Source of the DNA: Breviolum minutum Mf 1.05b.01
Taxonomy: Eukaryota > Sar > Dinophyceae > Suessiales > Symbiodiniaceae
Length of the DNA: 64,000 bases
Assembly (NCBI GenBank): GCA_000507305.1
Contig: DF239848.1
Location: 1-64,000, forward strand
Reading direction: 5' to 3'
A program made the position numbers and the translations under genes. This document shows positions 1 to 11,220 of the stretch, piece by piece (the stretch's first letter is position 1; every line of letters begins with the position of its first letter). The notes beneath the pieces are model-generated. The model was not told the origin of the DNA. It worked only from the letters and a program-made list of their open reading frames with translations, and ran no database searches.

Positions 1-78
1 ACAACCACAACCACAACCACAACCACAACCACAACCACAACCACAACCACAACCACAACCACAACCACAACCACAACC

Positions 79-112
<34 letters not shown>

Positions 113-175
113 CCACAACCACAACCACAACCACAACCACAACAACAACAACAACAACCACAACAACCACAACAA
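1..175. repeat. CAACCA / CAA microsatellite
   Basis: The window opens in an almost pure array of ACAACC hexamers that degrades into ACA trimers and ends near base 175. It probably extends left of the window. No gene is seen in it. Confidence 0.95.
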
Positions 176-1122
176 CCTCCAAGTCAACACCTGCAATGAT
201 TCCCAGCAACAAGTGCATTGGGGGGGAGGCGCTGCGCCCTCTCCCACACACCCCTCTAGCTTTTTTTTACAGTCGGCCCCCCGCACGCACCAGCACCACA
301 ACAACAACCACCAGCAGCAACATCAACAACAACTAAAGCCTGCCACACAACAGTGGTCCGAGCATGGTGTGTTTCGTACATTTTGACGAGGGAATGTGCC
401 CCTGGCCAAAACTGTGTGCAATTTTTTATGTCGTATTTGGCCAGAGATCCGGGTCTAATAATTTTTTTTGATCCGGCCAGGAACGCAAAGACACGCTCCC
501 AGTGGAGTTTTCGTGTAACGTAAATTTTTTTTTGATCCCGAAAAAATTTGTGGTTGATCCCTTCTAGTATAATTTTTTTTTGATCCTTAAATAATTTTTT
601 TTTGATCCGGCAGCCGCCACTCATCACCCAAAAATTCGGTTAGATTTCGGACAAGAAACGCCGCAAAAAGGACCAAAGCCGGAAAGTACTTAATACAGTT
701 TGAAACATCTTAACCCCCTTACCCAAACAGTTTGAAATAAACTTTTTTAAATTGTTCATGTGAGGGATTCAACTACAACAATTGATACTTAAGTAATTTT
801 TGGTGATTTTACATGTGCGGCTTGCTTGGCCTTCTGTAGAATATATTTTTTTGATATGTCTTTTCGGCTTCTTAATGAGTTTTCATGTGTGATGACTTCG
901 GTACGCATGCTAGAGATATCGTTCTTGATGGATTTCAAAAGGGGCCGGGAACCAGCTATGATTAATTACTCATTGGAGGTCAGCTTACTTTATTTGTTAC
1001 TGAGTTACTGTACCCCTATGCGAATCGCTGCTGGATATTAATACTCTAAAGACATGTGAATCACATTTAAAAAAGGCTCACAACCAGATGAAAGTGGATT
1101 CTACGTGTATCCCGGCCTTGAG
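176..1122. other. Non-coding stretch with a repeated T-run motif
   Basis: No convincing exon was found. Between about 456 and 609 the motif AATTTTTTTTGATCC recurs four times at irregular spacing with 8-9 T residues. The rest is unremarkable AT-rich sequence. Confidence 0.5.
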
Positions 1123-1319
1123 ACCTCTTGGCATACGACGATTTCGTTCTAGGTGCAGTGGCTAGCGGAGAATGTGAGCATGAATATCTTGGATGCACAG
1201 GAGAAACTCCGGTCCAAGTCGATGATTTGGACCGCGTTTTCGGGTTCGAAACCACGAAATTTCCAAAAGATGAACTTAAAGACTTAAATAAAGCTTTCAC
1301 CAAAAGGTGGCGAGACTTC
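1123..1319 (+). CDS. Unassigned internal exon
   Basis: About 65 codons are open after an AG acceptor (CCTTGAG) and read as an acidic, soluble-looking segment with CEHEYLGC and KFPKDELKDLNKAF near its end. The exon runs directly into a shortened family C element whose right end (ACCACCAACTAG) closes at 1358, as expected if that element supplies the next intron. I do not recognise the family. The amino-acid composition is the only support for coding. Confidence 0.4.
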
Positions 1320-1358
1320 AAATATTTTTTTCAGATGGTAGTTGAAACCACCAACTAG
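1320..1358 (+). repeat. Truncated family C element (right end)
   Basis: Matches the terminal part of family C, ending in TTGAAACCACCAACTAG. The left half with GTAGGTGGTGG is missing, so this is a decayed copy. Confidence 0.6.
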
Positions 1359-1468
1359 TACTTGATTTTCCAGGGGTTTAGGTTTACTTGGTGCTTTTCA
1401 CCCAAGTTCTATCTTTCAACGAATTTTCATCGATTCAACTCGTTGAGTCATAAAAAATCTCCAGATTT

Positions 1469-1577
1469 ACACCCCCGAAGTTTAACATAGCCCCTGAAAA
1501 ATGATGGTTGGAAGACGATCCTTTCCTTTTTGGGATGGTATATCTTCAGGGGCGAACTGTTAAAGTTTAGGTGGGTA
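1469..1577. repeat. Family B TIR element (inverted orientation)
   Basis: Bounded by TAC ACCCCCGAAGTTTAAC on the left and its degenerate complement ending GGTGGGTA on the right. The core motif GGTTGGAAGACGATC is shared with other B copies on the opposite strand. TA is present at both ends. Confidence 0.75.
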
Positions 1578-2271
1578 TCAGATTTTGGATTTGGAGTTAC
1601 CGATTTTTTTTGGTGAAGGACAAACATGGTCGCACAGCTGTGTACTGTGCAGCGCATTCAAGCTTGAAGTCCACGGTTCTGTTGTCGGGGTCGCCTCAGT
1701 TGGGGCTCCGGAAGTTGCAGAGGTTTGGTGAATGCTACAGCTTCCTTAGAACATATGTTAAATGGCCGTTTCAAGCAGTAACCCATAGTAACCCCGGTTG
1801 ACATGAGGATTTTTTTTTATTTTTTTTGGAAGGGGGGGATATATAGATGGGGGTAGCAATCAGATGATATCAGATGATGCCATGTTGAGTTTCCATGTTT
1901 CGAGGTAACAGGTCATCCCTTGCCTGCGACCCAGCCACAGGTTGCAAGAGAAAAATGCCGACCTTTCCCTGCGGCCTAAAAAACGAAGTCGGGGCCTTGA
2001 TGAAAATCTCAATTAAGATGATAGGAGAAGGTCGGTTAATCTTCCTTGTGTTTGGCATTCCTGTATTAATTCTGTCGATGTGATGCTCAACAAAAAACGA
2101 CTGTGTATATTACAATAATAGTAATAGTATATATATATATATATATATCAATTCAAACCACATGCAAGTCATATTGTTTTGGAACATAATGAATTGAGGC
2201 ATCGAAAGATAAAAAACCTTTCAACACAAAGTTGTTCTGGATGTTTTTCTGGGGGATGTTTTTTTCCCCAG

Positions 2272-2447
2272 TCCAAACAAACATGTGCGACCCCAAAAAA
2301 AATCCCTCCTCAGGTGGCAAGTCGCAGAACACTTATGCCGCCAAGCTGTTAGACCACCTTTTGAAGAAGGCGGTGAAAAACGCCGGGGATGTGATTTTGG
2401 ATGATTTTTGGATATTTTTGGCATCCGCGGAGCTTGGGATTTCGTAG
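2272..2447 (+). CDS. Unassigned 3'-terminal exon
   Basis: A strong acceptor (a T run followed by CCCCAG, ending at 2271) opens a frame that ends in TAG at 2445-2447. The segment is Lys-rich and helical, with AAKLLDHLLKKAVKNAGDV, and ends FLASAELGIS. The family is not recognised. The upstream exons were not identified. Confidence 0.4.
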
Positions 2448-2465
2448 TTGGGCTTTCACCCTCAT

Positions 2466-2545
2466 TTGCAAGCCCGACTTACTAACCACGGTTATTCATA
2501 TATGAACCACTTATTGAATGGGATGATCCTCCAAGTGCATCATGG
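2466..2545 (+). repeat. Partial family D element (right end)
   Basis: Contains AACCACTTATTGAATGG followed by GATGATCCTCCAAG, the conserved right terminus of family D. The left terminus is missing. Confidence 0.6.
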
Positions 2546-3198
2546 CTCATATGGCTTGCACCTCACCATCAGGTGGAAGGTGCCAAGCGGTTGGGGTGCT
2601 TAGCGAACTGCCCTGGAACCGTTGCGACGTTCATTTCAGTCAACTTGGGACCCTTAAAGCCAGCAATCCAGTTGCCTAACAAAAATAATACTTTCCTTTT
2701 TTTTCCCCAGGAATGTTTCAATCATTTTGGGAACTTCTATCCAAGCAGGTCTTCAGGTATTGGTATACAAATGCCATGGAAACGAATGGAAACGCCGTGT
2801 TTTGGGTTGGATGGTTCATGTTTGTGACAGTTCTGTACAGTGGTAGTGGTACTTTTCCGCTCGCATGATACTTCGGCGTTTACATTCTTGAATCCGGCAG
2901 AAGCTAAGATACAGATATACAGTAATGTCCGAATGCCAGTAAAATCACATGAATTCCAGTAGACAAACATAATATACATTGATAATTTATAATGCAAAAA
3001 AGGACAGAACATCAATCAAAGAATTTGCAGATAAGAAATCAAAGATAGAAAAGATAACCACATCAACTTAATCTATATCCTTTAGTTAAGTTGTTTCATC
3101 TTTTAAACAAAAAATACGTGTCCATTTCGCAGCAATGAGGTCCCGTGAGGTCCGGAGTCTCGAGTGATTTGGGTTGCCACGGTCGCAGCCTTCGTCCC

Positions 3199-3339
3199 AA
3201 AAGGTGGGCCCCTATAATCGTTAGAAATGGAATTATAACCCCTATAAAATGGCCTTATAAATGGGTAACTGGGGTGAAAAAACCCCATACTTATAGGGGT
3301 TATAGCTCCACTTATAACTGGGTAGGGGGCGCCCACCTT
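3199..3339. repeat. Family M TIR element
   Basis: The ends AAGGTGGGCCCCTATA and TAGGGGGCGCCCACCTT are near-complementary. Internal inverted GGGGTTATA / TATAACCCC blocks give a 140-bp MITE-like structure. It is the only copy in the window. Confidence 0.7.
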
Positions 3340-5079
3340 GCATAATCATGAGATAATGGGTCCTTCCAATAGTAGACTACCTTTCGAATGTCACGCCAGT
3401 TTCCACTGAAGCCATCCATGGATTGATTGCACAGATCCTGCACTGACAAGGTTTATGCGCGGTTTACAGTTACAATTCCAGTAGACGATTTATTTTATAT
3501 CGGCTTAATTTGATATCTAACATTGGCGCCGGAGATCAGCATACAGTGTCAACCTGTGTTTGTGATTCAGAATGTATGATTGTTATGAAATCATGTCAAT
3601 ATATTTCATTTTAAAGAGATTATGAAATCAACAATTCATACATCATCCGTCATCTCGTCAAATACCAACAAGATACCAACCATTAAACAATTTTAACAAG
3701 TTGGCTGTTGACACTCGCCAAGGCTGGCTCAGTCCCCAAAGAAGAGTGGCAGCCCTGGCAAAAAGTTCATGTTTGGCGCAGCAACTTCAAGTGAAACATG
3801 TTTCATTGTTTTTGTGTGATTTGTTTGGGTTTCCGGGCGTTTCCGACAAAAACATATAAACTATATATATATATAACCATGTGTCATGTGAATGTGATTC
3901 AATGATGTCAGCTATCCGCGACACTTTTTTTTTCTTTTGTTTGGTGGAACGCTGGAGTTTTGATAAAATTACCACGGGAAAAATGCAGGATATCAAGTCA
4001 AGTCACCTTTCACGGAGAAAAAAGGGATGTGCCATTGGAAGCCTAGGTCTGAGCTGGATCCGATGGGAGGTGCTGATTTTGCACATGTTGGTGCTAGCAG
4101 AAATTGCCAGTGAATCATTATTAATGTTGATGGCAACCAGAATATTCCAAGGCCTTCCCCACCTGTTGGATGATTTTTGAAAACCCTGTTAAAATAATGG
4201 GATTTCAACTAGCAACCTCAACTGGTGAGTTTTTTTTCGGATTTCTTCCAACCATCAACTACGTAACTACGTATTATTTGATGGCAAAAAAATCTGAAGC
4301 AAAAAATCCACCTGATTTTCCTGGCAGCCTTTGGGAGGGACCCCCCCAGTTTTGCAGGGAGTTACCAGTTACGCCCCCAGAAATGTCAGGTCCCCAAAGG
4401 TCAACCCCTTCAGATCTTCCTATGGCCAATGGGAGGCCTTGGAGCCTTATGTGTGCAACAGCACTGCGAGCACCCGAGCTCAGATTTGAGGGAAGTCGTT
4501 CGCAGAACCATGGATTTCGCTTAGGGAAATTCCAGGGACCACACCCCCAAGCATGTGGGAAATAGTGGGACCCCCAGCTACATCCATACAAGCCTCCCAT
4601 TTCCAGAATTTCTTTGAGTTGTATGGGCATGGGACATGGGTTGGTTGGTTGGGGGATCTGTGGAGAAATCCCGTATGGATGAATTGTGGCTGGTTGTAAC
4701 CTGTCATTGACTGCGGCGGTGTAGTCAATACATGACATATGAGTCATATGTATCAAGTGCATGCTCGAAACAGCTGTGTACCATGAGGAATGGGGAGGTC
4801 AGTCAAAGTTGGTGATGATTGGTCATGGTAGTGTCACAAAATATCATGAAATATCATGTATATATGTTTCTAGTCTATTCCTTTGATGACTATGGATACC
4901 GGTATATGTTTGGCACTTCCATGCACTTCCTGCTGCAACAGCTTTTTTTTGTTGTCACGGATGGATTGTTCCATCGGTTGTGAGGTCCCCGAAAAGCCCT
5001 GAGATAAGCCAGGCAGATCTTACAGTCAGCTGCCGACGGTGGATTTTTTCATCAATTCCTGGCTGGAACTCCAAAGCCA

Positions 5080-5193
5080 ACCAGTTTTTAATGGATGTTT
5101 CGTAAAACAACCCATTTTTTATGGAAAGCTTTGGAATCATCCAATTGAATCAACCATTTATAAATGGATGTTTCAGGTTCCAGGGGTGTATAA
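5080..5193 (+). repeat. Family H TIR element
   Basis: Contains TTTTTAATGGATGTTTCG near the left end and TTTATAAATGGATGTTTC towards the right, ending in CAGGTTCCAGGGGTGTA. Similar copies lie at about 32.6 kb and 42.9 kb. Confidence 0.6.
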
Positions 5194-5295
5194 TTCACAG
5201 TTTCAGCGTGTATTCACACACTTTTCTTGAGTTTTCTGAAATTGTTTCCTCCCGGTCCTTTCATGGGAAGCCGGATTCGTCATCCTGCATCGCAG

Positions 5296-6543
5296 GATGT
5301 GGTGGATGAGCTGGGTGGTTTGCGGCAAGAACGAGAAGAAGCAGCAAGGAGAGAGCAAAAGAAGTCAATTCATATCTTTGGCTACTGGTAGGTGGTGGTT
5401 TCAAATATTGTTTCAACCATATTTGGGGAAGATTCCCATTTTGACTAATATTTTCAATTGGGTTCAAACCAGCAGGATTCTCACATTTTTTGGCAGGGAA
5501 AACGCGAAAAAATAAACACTTTGTGACTAGCAGCCTGGGTGAGGATGGAGCAAGCCAGAGCTGAAGCCATAGAAGAAACACGCCGAGCAGAGGAACAAGC
5601 TCGTTTGGAGGCGGTGAAGGGTTGAAGGGTTGGTTTCGTAACGTAGGATGGACAGCACAACTAAGCCACGGAAGGCCATGAGGTGTTTCAAGGGTATGGC
5701 GGTTGTGGTTGGACTCAGCTGATCAGGAAGCCAGACGAGCTCAAGAGCAAGCAGCTGAAGCAGAACGTTTTGCTGCTGAAGAGGCTGCTCGTTTGGAAGT
5801 TGAAGCTGCTGCGCAAGCAGAGGAAGAGGCGGCCAGACAGAAGGCACGTGCTGAAGAAGCGGCACGTTTGGAAGCAGAAGCAGCAAAGGCTGCACAAGAG
5901 GAAGCAGCAGAGGAAGAACGACGTGCAGCTGAGGAAGTTGCTCGCCAACAAGAAGCCATTGCACGAGCCATGGAGGAGGAAATGCTGCTATCCCAACAAC
6001 GCGAGGAAGCAGCCAGACAGGCAGCAGAGGAGGAAGCACGAAAGGAAGCAGAAGCAGCAGCAAGACAAGCAGAAGAAGAGGCTGCAAAAGAGCGAGCACG
6101 CATTGCTGCAGAAGAAGCAGCAGCGGCGGCAATAGAAGCAGAGGAAGAGGCTGCAAGAGAGGAAGAACTCCACACTGCTAGGGAAGCAGCACGCTTGGCA
6201 ATGCAGGACGCCGAACGAAAGGCAGAAGCTTCTAGACAAGCTGAGTTGGAAAGGCAAGCAGCAGAGGAGGCAGCGAGAATAGAAGCAGAAGAAGCAGCAA
6301 GAGAAGCAGAAGCAGAGGCTGCTCGAGCAGAAGAACAACTTCGAGTTGCTAGGGAAGCAGCACGCTTGGCAACGCAGGAGGCTGAAAGAAAGGCAGAGGC
6401 TGCCAGACAAGCTGAGTTGGAAAGGCAAGCAGCAGAGGAGGCAGCGAGAATAGAAGCAGAAGAAGCAGCAAGAGAAGCAGAAGCAGAGGCTGCTCGAGCA
6501 GAAGAACAACTTCGAGTTGCTAGGGAAGCAGCACGCTTGGCAA
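5296..6543 (+). CDS. Coiled-coil protein gene, Ala/Glu/Arg-rich (copy 1, 3' end cut by an N)
   Basis: Three exons join with consistent phase: 5296-5387, 5544-5613 and 5727-6543. The first reads DVVDELGGLRQEREEAARRE, the second MEQARAEAIEETRRAEE, and the third about 270 residues of AREAARLA, AERKAEA and AAEEAAR blocks. This is an almost uninterrupted charged helix, probably a coiled coil or single alpha-helix rod. The third exon holds near-perfect 171-bp (57-residue) internal repeats: the CACGCTTGG phrase recurs at 6190, 6361 and 6532. The first intron is a family C element. The last exon runs into an unknown base at 6544, beyond which the frame is lost, so its end is an assembly break rather than a proven terminus. 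No enzymatic domain is visible. A structural or cytoskeletal role would be a guess. Confidence 0.72.
5388..5475 (+). repeat. Family C element within the first intron of the coiled-coil gene
   Basis: Starts GTAGGTGGTGGTTTCAAAT directly at the exon end and finishes TTCAAACCAGCAG. It supplies the GT donor of the intron. The likely acceptor lies further on, at 5543. Confidence 0.75.
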
Positions 6544-6544
6544 N
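6544..6544. other. Assembly ambiguity (N)
   Basis: A single N interrupts the coiled-coil exon inside its 171-bp tandem repeat, where a short-read assembly would be expected to break. Confidence 0.95.
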
Positions 6545-7069
6545 CGATGAGATATGTATGATAACGTATGGTGCATGTTGATGAGTTAGTCAATACTTAC
6601 TCTATTATCTATAGTCAAACGTATTGTTGTATGACATATGTGTTGAGCCCCGGTTTCGAACTGAGTGATCGTGATGTCGAGTGGGGACTGGTAATTTCTG
6701 ACTCTAATTCTAGTTCTGCTTTCATTGGAACCCAAAAAGATCGATGAAAACATGTCCAAGTCAGATACATGCAGATACTGTACTAATGCAGTCTGTTTGA
6801 TGTCGTTGTTTACCAGCTGCAGGTGCATCAGTGGGAGATAGAGGATGTGGTGGTGACACAGCAGCATTTGTGTTTTGCATGATTCCATGATTGTTTTTTT
6901 TCCTCGGATTTTCAGGTCGATTCTTGGAGATTATCTATTGGTCGTTTGTATGTCTGCCATTTCTCACCTTATGGCGGGGTGGTCAGGTTGTGACTTCCAT
7001 CATGCTTGTAGTCATTACGAGCTTCATTGGCATACTGTTCCAACAAGTTCCAAAAAGTTTCATGCCCAG

Positions 7070-7434
7070 GAATTGCATGGTCTGAAGGCTGCCGCTCTCA
7101 ATGGCCAGGTGCAATATTAGACGTTGAATGATCTTGAATTTCAATTTGATAGAATTTGATAGGCTTGCGTTTCTGAAGGGAGCATGATACTGGGGCCTGT
7201 TACCGTTACCCTGTTTGGACTTGTCTAGACGTTTTCGTTGGCAGTGGCGATTGCCCCCCAAACAAATTGAATCAAATTGACCAAACAATGCCACATCATT
7301 CATCATCATTCGACAAGAGTTGTCCGTGGTTGTACGCCGCTGATGTCCGCTGTTGTTGCCAGACTGGTGTAGTCGTGGAGATTCTGCCCGTTGGCGAGGA
7401 TGGGGAGGCAGCGGGCATCAAAAGCTATCAATGA
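7070..7434 (+). CDS. Two small exons, copy 1 (LNGQ / TGVVVEILP module)
   Basis: Exon 7070-7108 follows CCCAG and ends AAT GGC CAG before GT. Exon 7363-7434 follows GCCAG and ends in TGA. Joined in phase they read ELHGLKAAALNGQ then TGVVVEILPVGEDGEA. The third duplicate differs from copies 1 and 2 within these exons at GCC/GCT, CTC/CTT, GTA/GTG and CTG/CTT (all synonymous) and at one conservative GTT/ATT (Val to Ile), which argues for selection on this frame. The LNGQxG pattern resembles a small repeat domain I associate with algal and alveolate proteins, but I cannot name it firmly. Its connection to the coiled-coil exon downstream is unresolved because of the stop codon. Confidence 0.5.
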
Positions 7435-7941
7435 GGTGTCTGTTTTTAATTTTTTTTGCAAGTGCAAAGGCACAATGCATGCAACGGAAGCATCGACTCA
7501 ACTTGAGAGCTTGAAAACGGGCAAGCTTACATGTGTGATTTCAAAGATCACCCCTTGACTTGGAGGTGCGGCTAGGAGTTCTGGTACCTGGCCGCGAATC
7601 AGCACTAGCATCTTGGCCTAGCATGTCTCGGCATTCTCTCCTCCACTTTTTGTCCGATGTCCTGATGTTTGATGTTTTTTTTTTTGGAAATAGTGAAAAC
7701 TAGAGGTCTTTTGACGGTGAGCATTGCAGTGGGTTTAATATGGTTTGATCATGTTGAAAGCATTTTGACTGCCATGAAGTTCGTATGTTTATGACATGGA
7801 CCCTTGCAAACCAAGTCCATCAAGACCAAAAACTTGCACTTTCTCTACAATCAAGCGGAGGTGCACGTTCCGCGGGTAAATTCACACAGTCATACAGTCA
7901 TATAATGAAATGTTCCATGGTGTGCGAATTATTGTTGTAAG

Positions 7942-8613
7942 GAGGAAGATGAGGAAGCACAAGCCGAAGCCGAAGCAGCAGCTAGAGAAGCAGAGGAAGA
8001 GGCTGCAAGAGAGGAAGAACTCCACACTGCTAGGGAAGCAGCACGCTTGGCAATGCAGGACGCCGAACGAAAGGCAGAAGCTTCTAGACAAGCTGAGTTG
8101 GAAAGGCAAGCAGCAGAGGAGGCAGCGAGAATGGAAGCAGAAGAAGCAGCAAGAGAAGCAGAAGAAGAGGCTGCACGAGAGGAAGAACTTCGAATTGCTA
8201 GGGAAGCAGCACGCTTGGCAACGCAGGAGGCTGAAAGAAAAGCAGAGGCTGCCAGACAAGCTGAGTTGGAAAGGCAAGCAGCAGAGGAGGCAGCGAGAAT
8301 AGAAGCAGAAGCAGCGGCAAGAGAAGCAGAAGAAGAGGCTGCCAGAGAGCAAGAGCGCATTGCTGCGGAAGAAGCAGCAAGACAAGCAGAAGAGGCTGCA
8401 CGAGAGGAAGAACTTCGAGTTGCTAGGGAAGCAGCACGCTTGGCAACGCAGGAGGCTGAAAGAAAAGCAGAAGCTTCTAGACAAGCTGAGTTGGAAAGGC
8501 AAGCAGCAGAGGAGGCAGCAAGAATCGAAGCAGAAGCAGCGGCAATACAAAGTGCTGAGGAGGCCTTTTTGTCCAAGAGAGCCCGTGATTTTGCATCAAT
8601 AGCATACATTTGA
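7942..8613 (+). CDS. Coiled-coil terminal exon, copy 2
   Basis: Opens in phase 0 after a TAAG acceptor with EEDEEAQAEAEAAAREAEEE and continues for 223 codons of Ala/Glu/Arg repeats. The AREAARLAxQxAERKAEA phrase recurs at 168-bp (56-residue, eight-heptad) or larger spacing. It ends with an ordered tail, SKRARDFASIAYI, and TGA. Copy 3 at 10218-10889 appears identical over its whole length. The length and lack of stops make it a confident coding exon. Its promoter and first exons were not identified in this copy. Confidence 0.72.
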   Translation, partial: EEDEEAQAEAEAAAREAEEEAAREEELHTAREAARLAMQDAERKAEASRQAELERQAAEEAARMEAEEAAREAEEEAAREEELRIAREAARLATQEAERKAEAARQAELERQAAEEAARIEAEAAAREAEEEAAREQERIAAEEAARQAEEAAREEELRVAREAARLATQEAERKAEASRQAELERQAAEEAARIEAEAAAIQSAEEAFLSKRARDFASIAYI

Positions 8614-9386
8614 CATTTGTTTTTTCATCCATGTCGGTGCTTTTCCAATCTTTTTCACCTTTGGATGATGTTCAGATCATCTATGTTTTATTCTAATGAT
8701 ACATAGACATATCAGATTTGAAATTTGGAAGAGTTAAACGTAGAACACACACTCAAACATCTTGAAACTTGAAACATCCCACGAATGCAGTATAGTGGTC
8801 CCATTGTGCAGTATAGTGGTCGCTGGCTGCTTTTGGATTTGAAACCAATACCACACAACAAATGCGTATGAATGCCAAACGATTTGTTTGTATTTCTTTC
8901 TAATGTCACAATGCAGACATTAGCAGTTTCGAACACGTAGCATTGCGCCGCTTTTGAACTTAGTGATCGTGATGTCGAGTGGGGACTGGTAATTTCTGAC
9001 TCTAATTCTAGTTCTGCTTTCATTGGAACCCAAAAAGATCGATGAAAACATGTCCAAGTCAGATACCTGCAGATACTGTACTAATGCAGTCTGTTTGATG
9101 TTGTTTACCAGCTGCAGGTGCATCAGTGGGAGATAGAGGATGTGGTGGTGACACAGCAGCATTTGTGTTTTGCATGATTCCATGGTTGTTTTTTTTTTCT
9201 CAGATTTTCAGTTCGATTCTCGGAGATTATCTATTGGTCGTTTGTATGTCTGCCATTTCTCACCTTAATCATTTCTATTGCATTGCTATGGCGAGGTGGT
9301 CAGGTTGTGACTTCCATCATGCTTGTCGTCATTATGAGCTTCATTGGCATACTGTTCCAACAAGTTCCAAAAAGTTTCATGCCCAG

Positions 9387-9742
9387 GAATTGCATGGTCT
9401 GAAGGCTGCCGCTCTCAATGGCCAGGTGCAATATTAGACGTTGAATGATCTTGAATTTCAATTTGGTAGAATTTGATAGGCTTGCGTTTCTGAAGGGAGC
9501 ATGATACTGGGGGCCTGTTACCCTTACCCTGTCTGGACTTGTCTATAAGTTTTCGTTGGCAGTGGCGATTGCCCCCCAAACACATTGACCAAACAATGCC
9601 ACATCATTCATCATCGTTCGACAAGAGTTGTCCGTGGTTGTACGCCGCTGATGTCCGCTGTTGTTGCCAGACTGGTGTAGTCGTGGAGATTCTGCCCGTT
9701 GGCGAGGATGGGGAGGCAGCGGGCATCAAAAGCTATCAATGA
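9387..9742 (+). CDS. Two small exons, copy 2 (LNGQ / TGVVVEILP module)
   Basis: Equivalent to 7070-7434: an exon ending at 9425 before GTGCAA, and exon 9671-9742 ending in TGA. The intron is 245 bases, against 254 in copy 1. The coding parts are identical to copy 1. Confidence 0.48.
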
Positions 9743-10217
9743 GGTGTCTGTTTTTAATTTTTTTTTGCAAGCGCAAAGGCACAATGCATGCAACGGAAGC
9801 ATCGACTCAACTTGAGAGCTTGAAAACGGGCAAGCTTACATGTGTGATTTCAAAGATCACCCCTTGACTTGGAGGTGCGGCTAGGAGTTCTGGTACCTGG
9901 CCGCGAATCAGCACTAGCATCTTGGCCTAGCATGTCTCGGCATTCTCTCCTCCACTTTGTGTCCGATAGTGAAAACTAGAGGTCTTTTGACGGTGAGCAT
10001 TGCAGTGGGTTTAATATGGTTTGATCATGTTGAAAGCATTTTGACTGCCATGAAGTTCGTATGTTTATGACATGGACCCTTGCAAACCAAGTCCATCAAG
10101 ACCAAAAACTTGCACTTTCTCTACAATCAAGCGGAGGTGCACGTTCCGCGGGTAAATTCACACAGTCATACAGTCATATAATGAAATGTTCCATGGTGTG
10201 CGAATTATTGTTGTAAG

Positions 10218-10889
10218 GAGGAAGATGAGGAAGCACAAGCCGAAGCCGAAGCAGCAGCTAGAGAAGCAGAGGAAGAGGCTGCAAGAGAGGAAGAACTCCA
10301 CACTGCTAGGGAAGCAGCACGCTTGGCAATGCAGGACGCCGAACGAAAGGCAGAAGCTTCTAGACAAGCTGAGTTGGAAAGGCAAGCAGCAGAGGAGGCA
10401 GCGAGAATGGAAGCAGAAGAAGCAGCAAGAGAAGCAGAAGAAGAGGCTGCACGAGAGGAAGAACTTCGAATTGCTAGGGAAGCAGCACGCTTGGCAACGC
10501 AGGAGGCTGAAAGAAAAGCAGAGGCTGCCAGACAAGCTGAGTTGGAAAGGCAAGCAGCAGAGGAGGCAGCGAGAATAGAAGCAGAAGCAGCGGCAAGAGA
10601 AGCAGAAGAAGAGGCTGCCAGAGAGCAAGAGCGCATTGCTGCGGAAGAAGCAGCAAGACAAGCAGAAGAGGCTGCACGAGAGGAAGAACTTCGAGTTGCT
10701 AGGGAAGCAGCACGCTTGGCAACGCAGGAGGCTGAAAGAAAAGCAGAAGCTTCTAGACAAGCTGAGTTGGAAAGGCAAGCAGCAGAGGAGGCAGCAAGAA
10801 TCGAAGCAGAAGCAGCGGCAATACAAAGTGCTGAGGAGGCCTTTTTGTCCAAGAGAGCCCGTGATTTTGCATCAATAGCATACATTTGA
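10218..10889 (+). CDS. Coiled-coil terminal exon, copy 3
   Basis: Same acceptor, 223 codons and SKRARDFASIAYI tail as the exon at 7942-8613, at an exact 2276-base offset. I found no differences between the two exons by eye, while the flanks differ, for example a G to C change just after the stop codon (GTCGGTG versus GTCGCTG). Confidence 0.72.
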   Translation, partial: EEDEEAQAEAEAAAREAEEEAAREEELHTAREAARLAMQDAERKAEASRQAELERQAAEEAARMEAEEAAREAEEEAAREEELRIAREAARLATQEAERKAEAARQAELERQAAEEAARIEAEAAAREAEEEAAREQERIAAEEAARQAEEAAREEELRVAREAARLATQEAERKAEASRQAELERQAAEEAARIEAEAAAIQSAEEAFLSKRARDFASIAYI

Positions 10890-11220
10890 CATTTGTTTTT
10901 TCATCCATGTCGCTGCTTTTTCAATCTTTTTCACCTTTGGATGATGTTCAGATCATCTATGTTTTATTCTAATGATACATAGACATATCAGATTTGAAAT
11001 TTGGAAGAGTTAAACGTAGAACACACACTCAAACATCTTGAAACTTGAAACATCCCACGAATGCAGTATAGTGGTCCCATTCTGCAAACAGTGCGTCTGA
11101 AGGACACTCCAAGTCTGTTTATGCCTGCAGCAGACCACGAGAATTGGTAAAACATGATAAAAACACTATAAAACAGGTCAAAGTCAAATGAAATCAATAC
11201 CCTCAATCTTTGATGTCTAT

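Larger units (their letters stand above)
6650..8800 (+). repeat. Segmental duplication, unit 1
   Basis: This stretch matches 8940-11080 nearly base for base over its right part. 7882-8613 corresponds to 10158-10889 with an offset of exactly 2276. The left part (from GATCGTGATGTCGAGTGGGG) is offset by about 2290 because of small indels. The unit holds two small exons and one long coiled-coil exon. Confidence 0.9.
8940..11080 (+). repeat. Segmental duplication, unit 2
   Basis: Second copy of the block at 6650-8800, in direct tandem. Relative to unit 1 it has an in-frame-sized 21-base insertion near 9268 and lacks about 20 bases near 9965 (GTCCTGATG...). The coiled-coil exon is unchanged, indicating a recent duplication or gene conversion. 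Confidence 0.9.

Noticed and set aside
4170-4762. Overlapping 131- and 162-codon frames on opposite strands
   Set aside because: A local GC-rich patch with both strands open. Neither shows a domain or clear splice sites.
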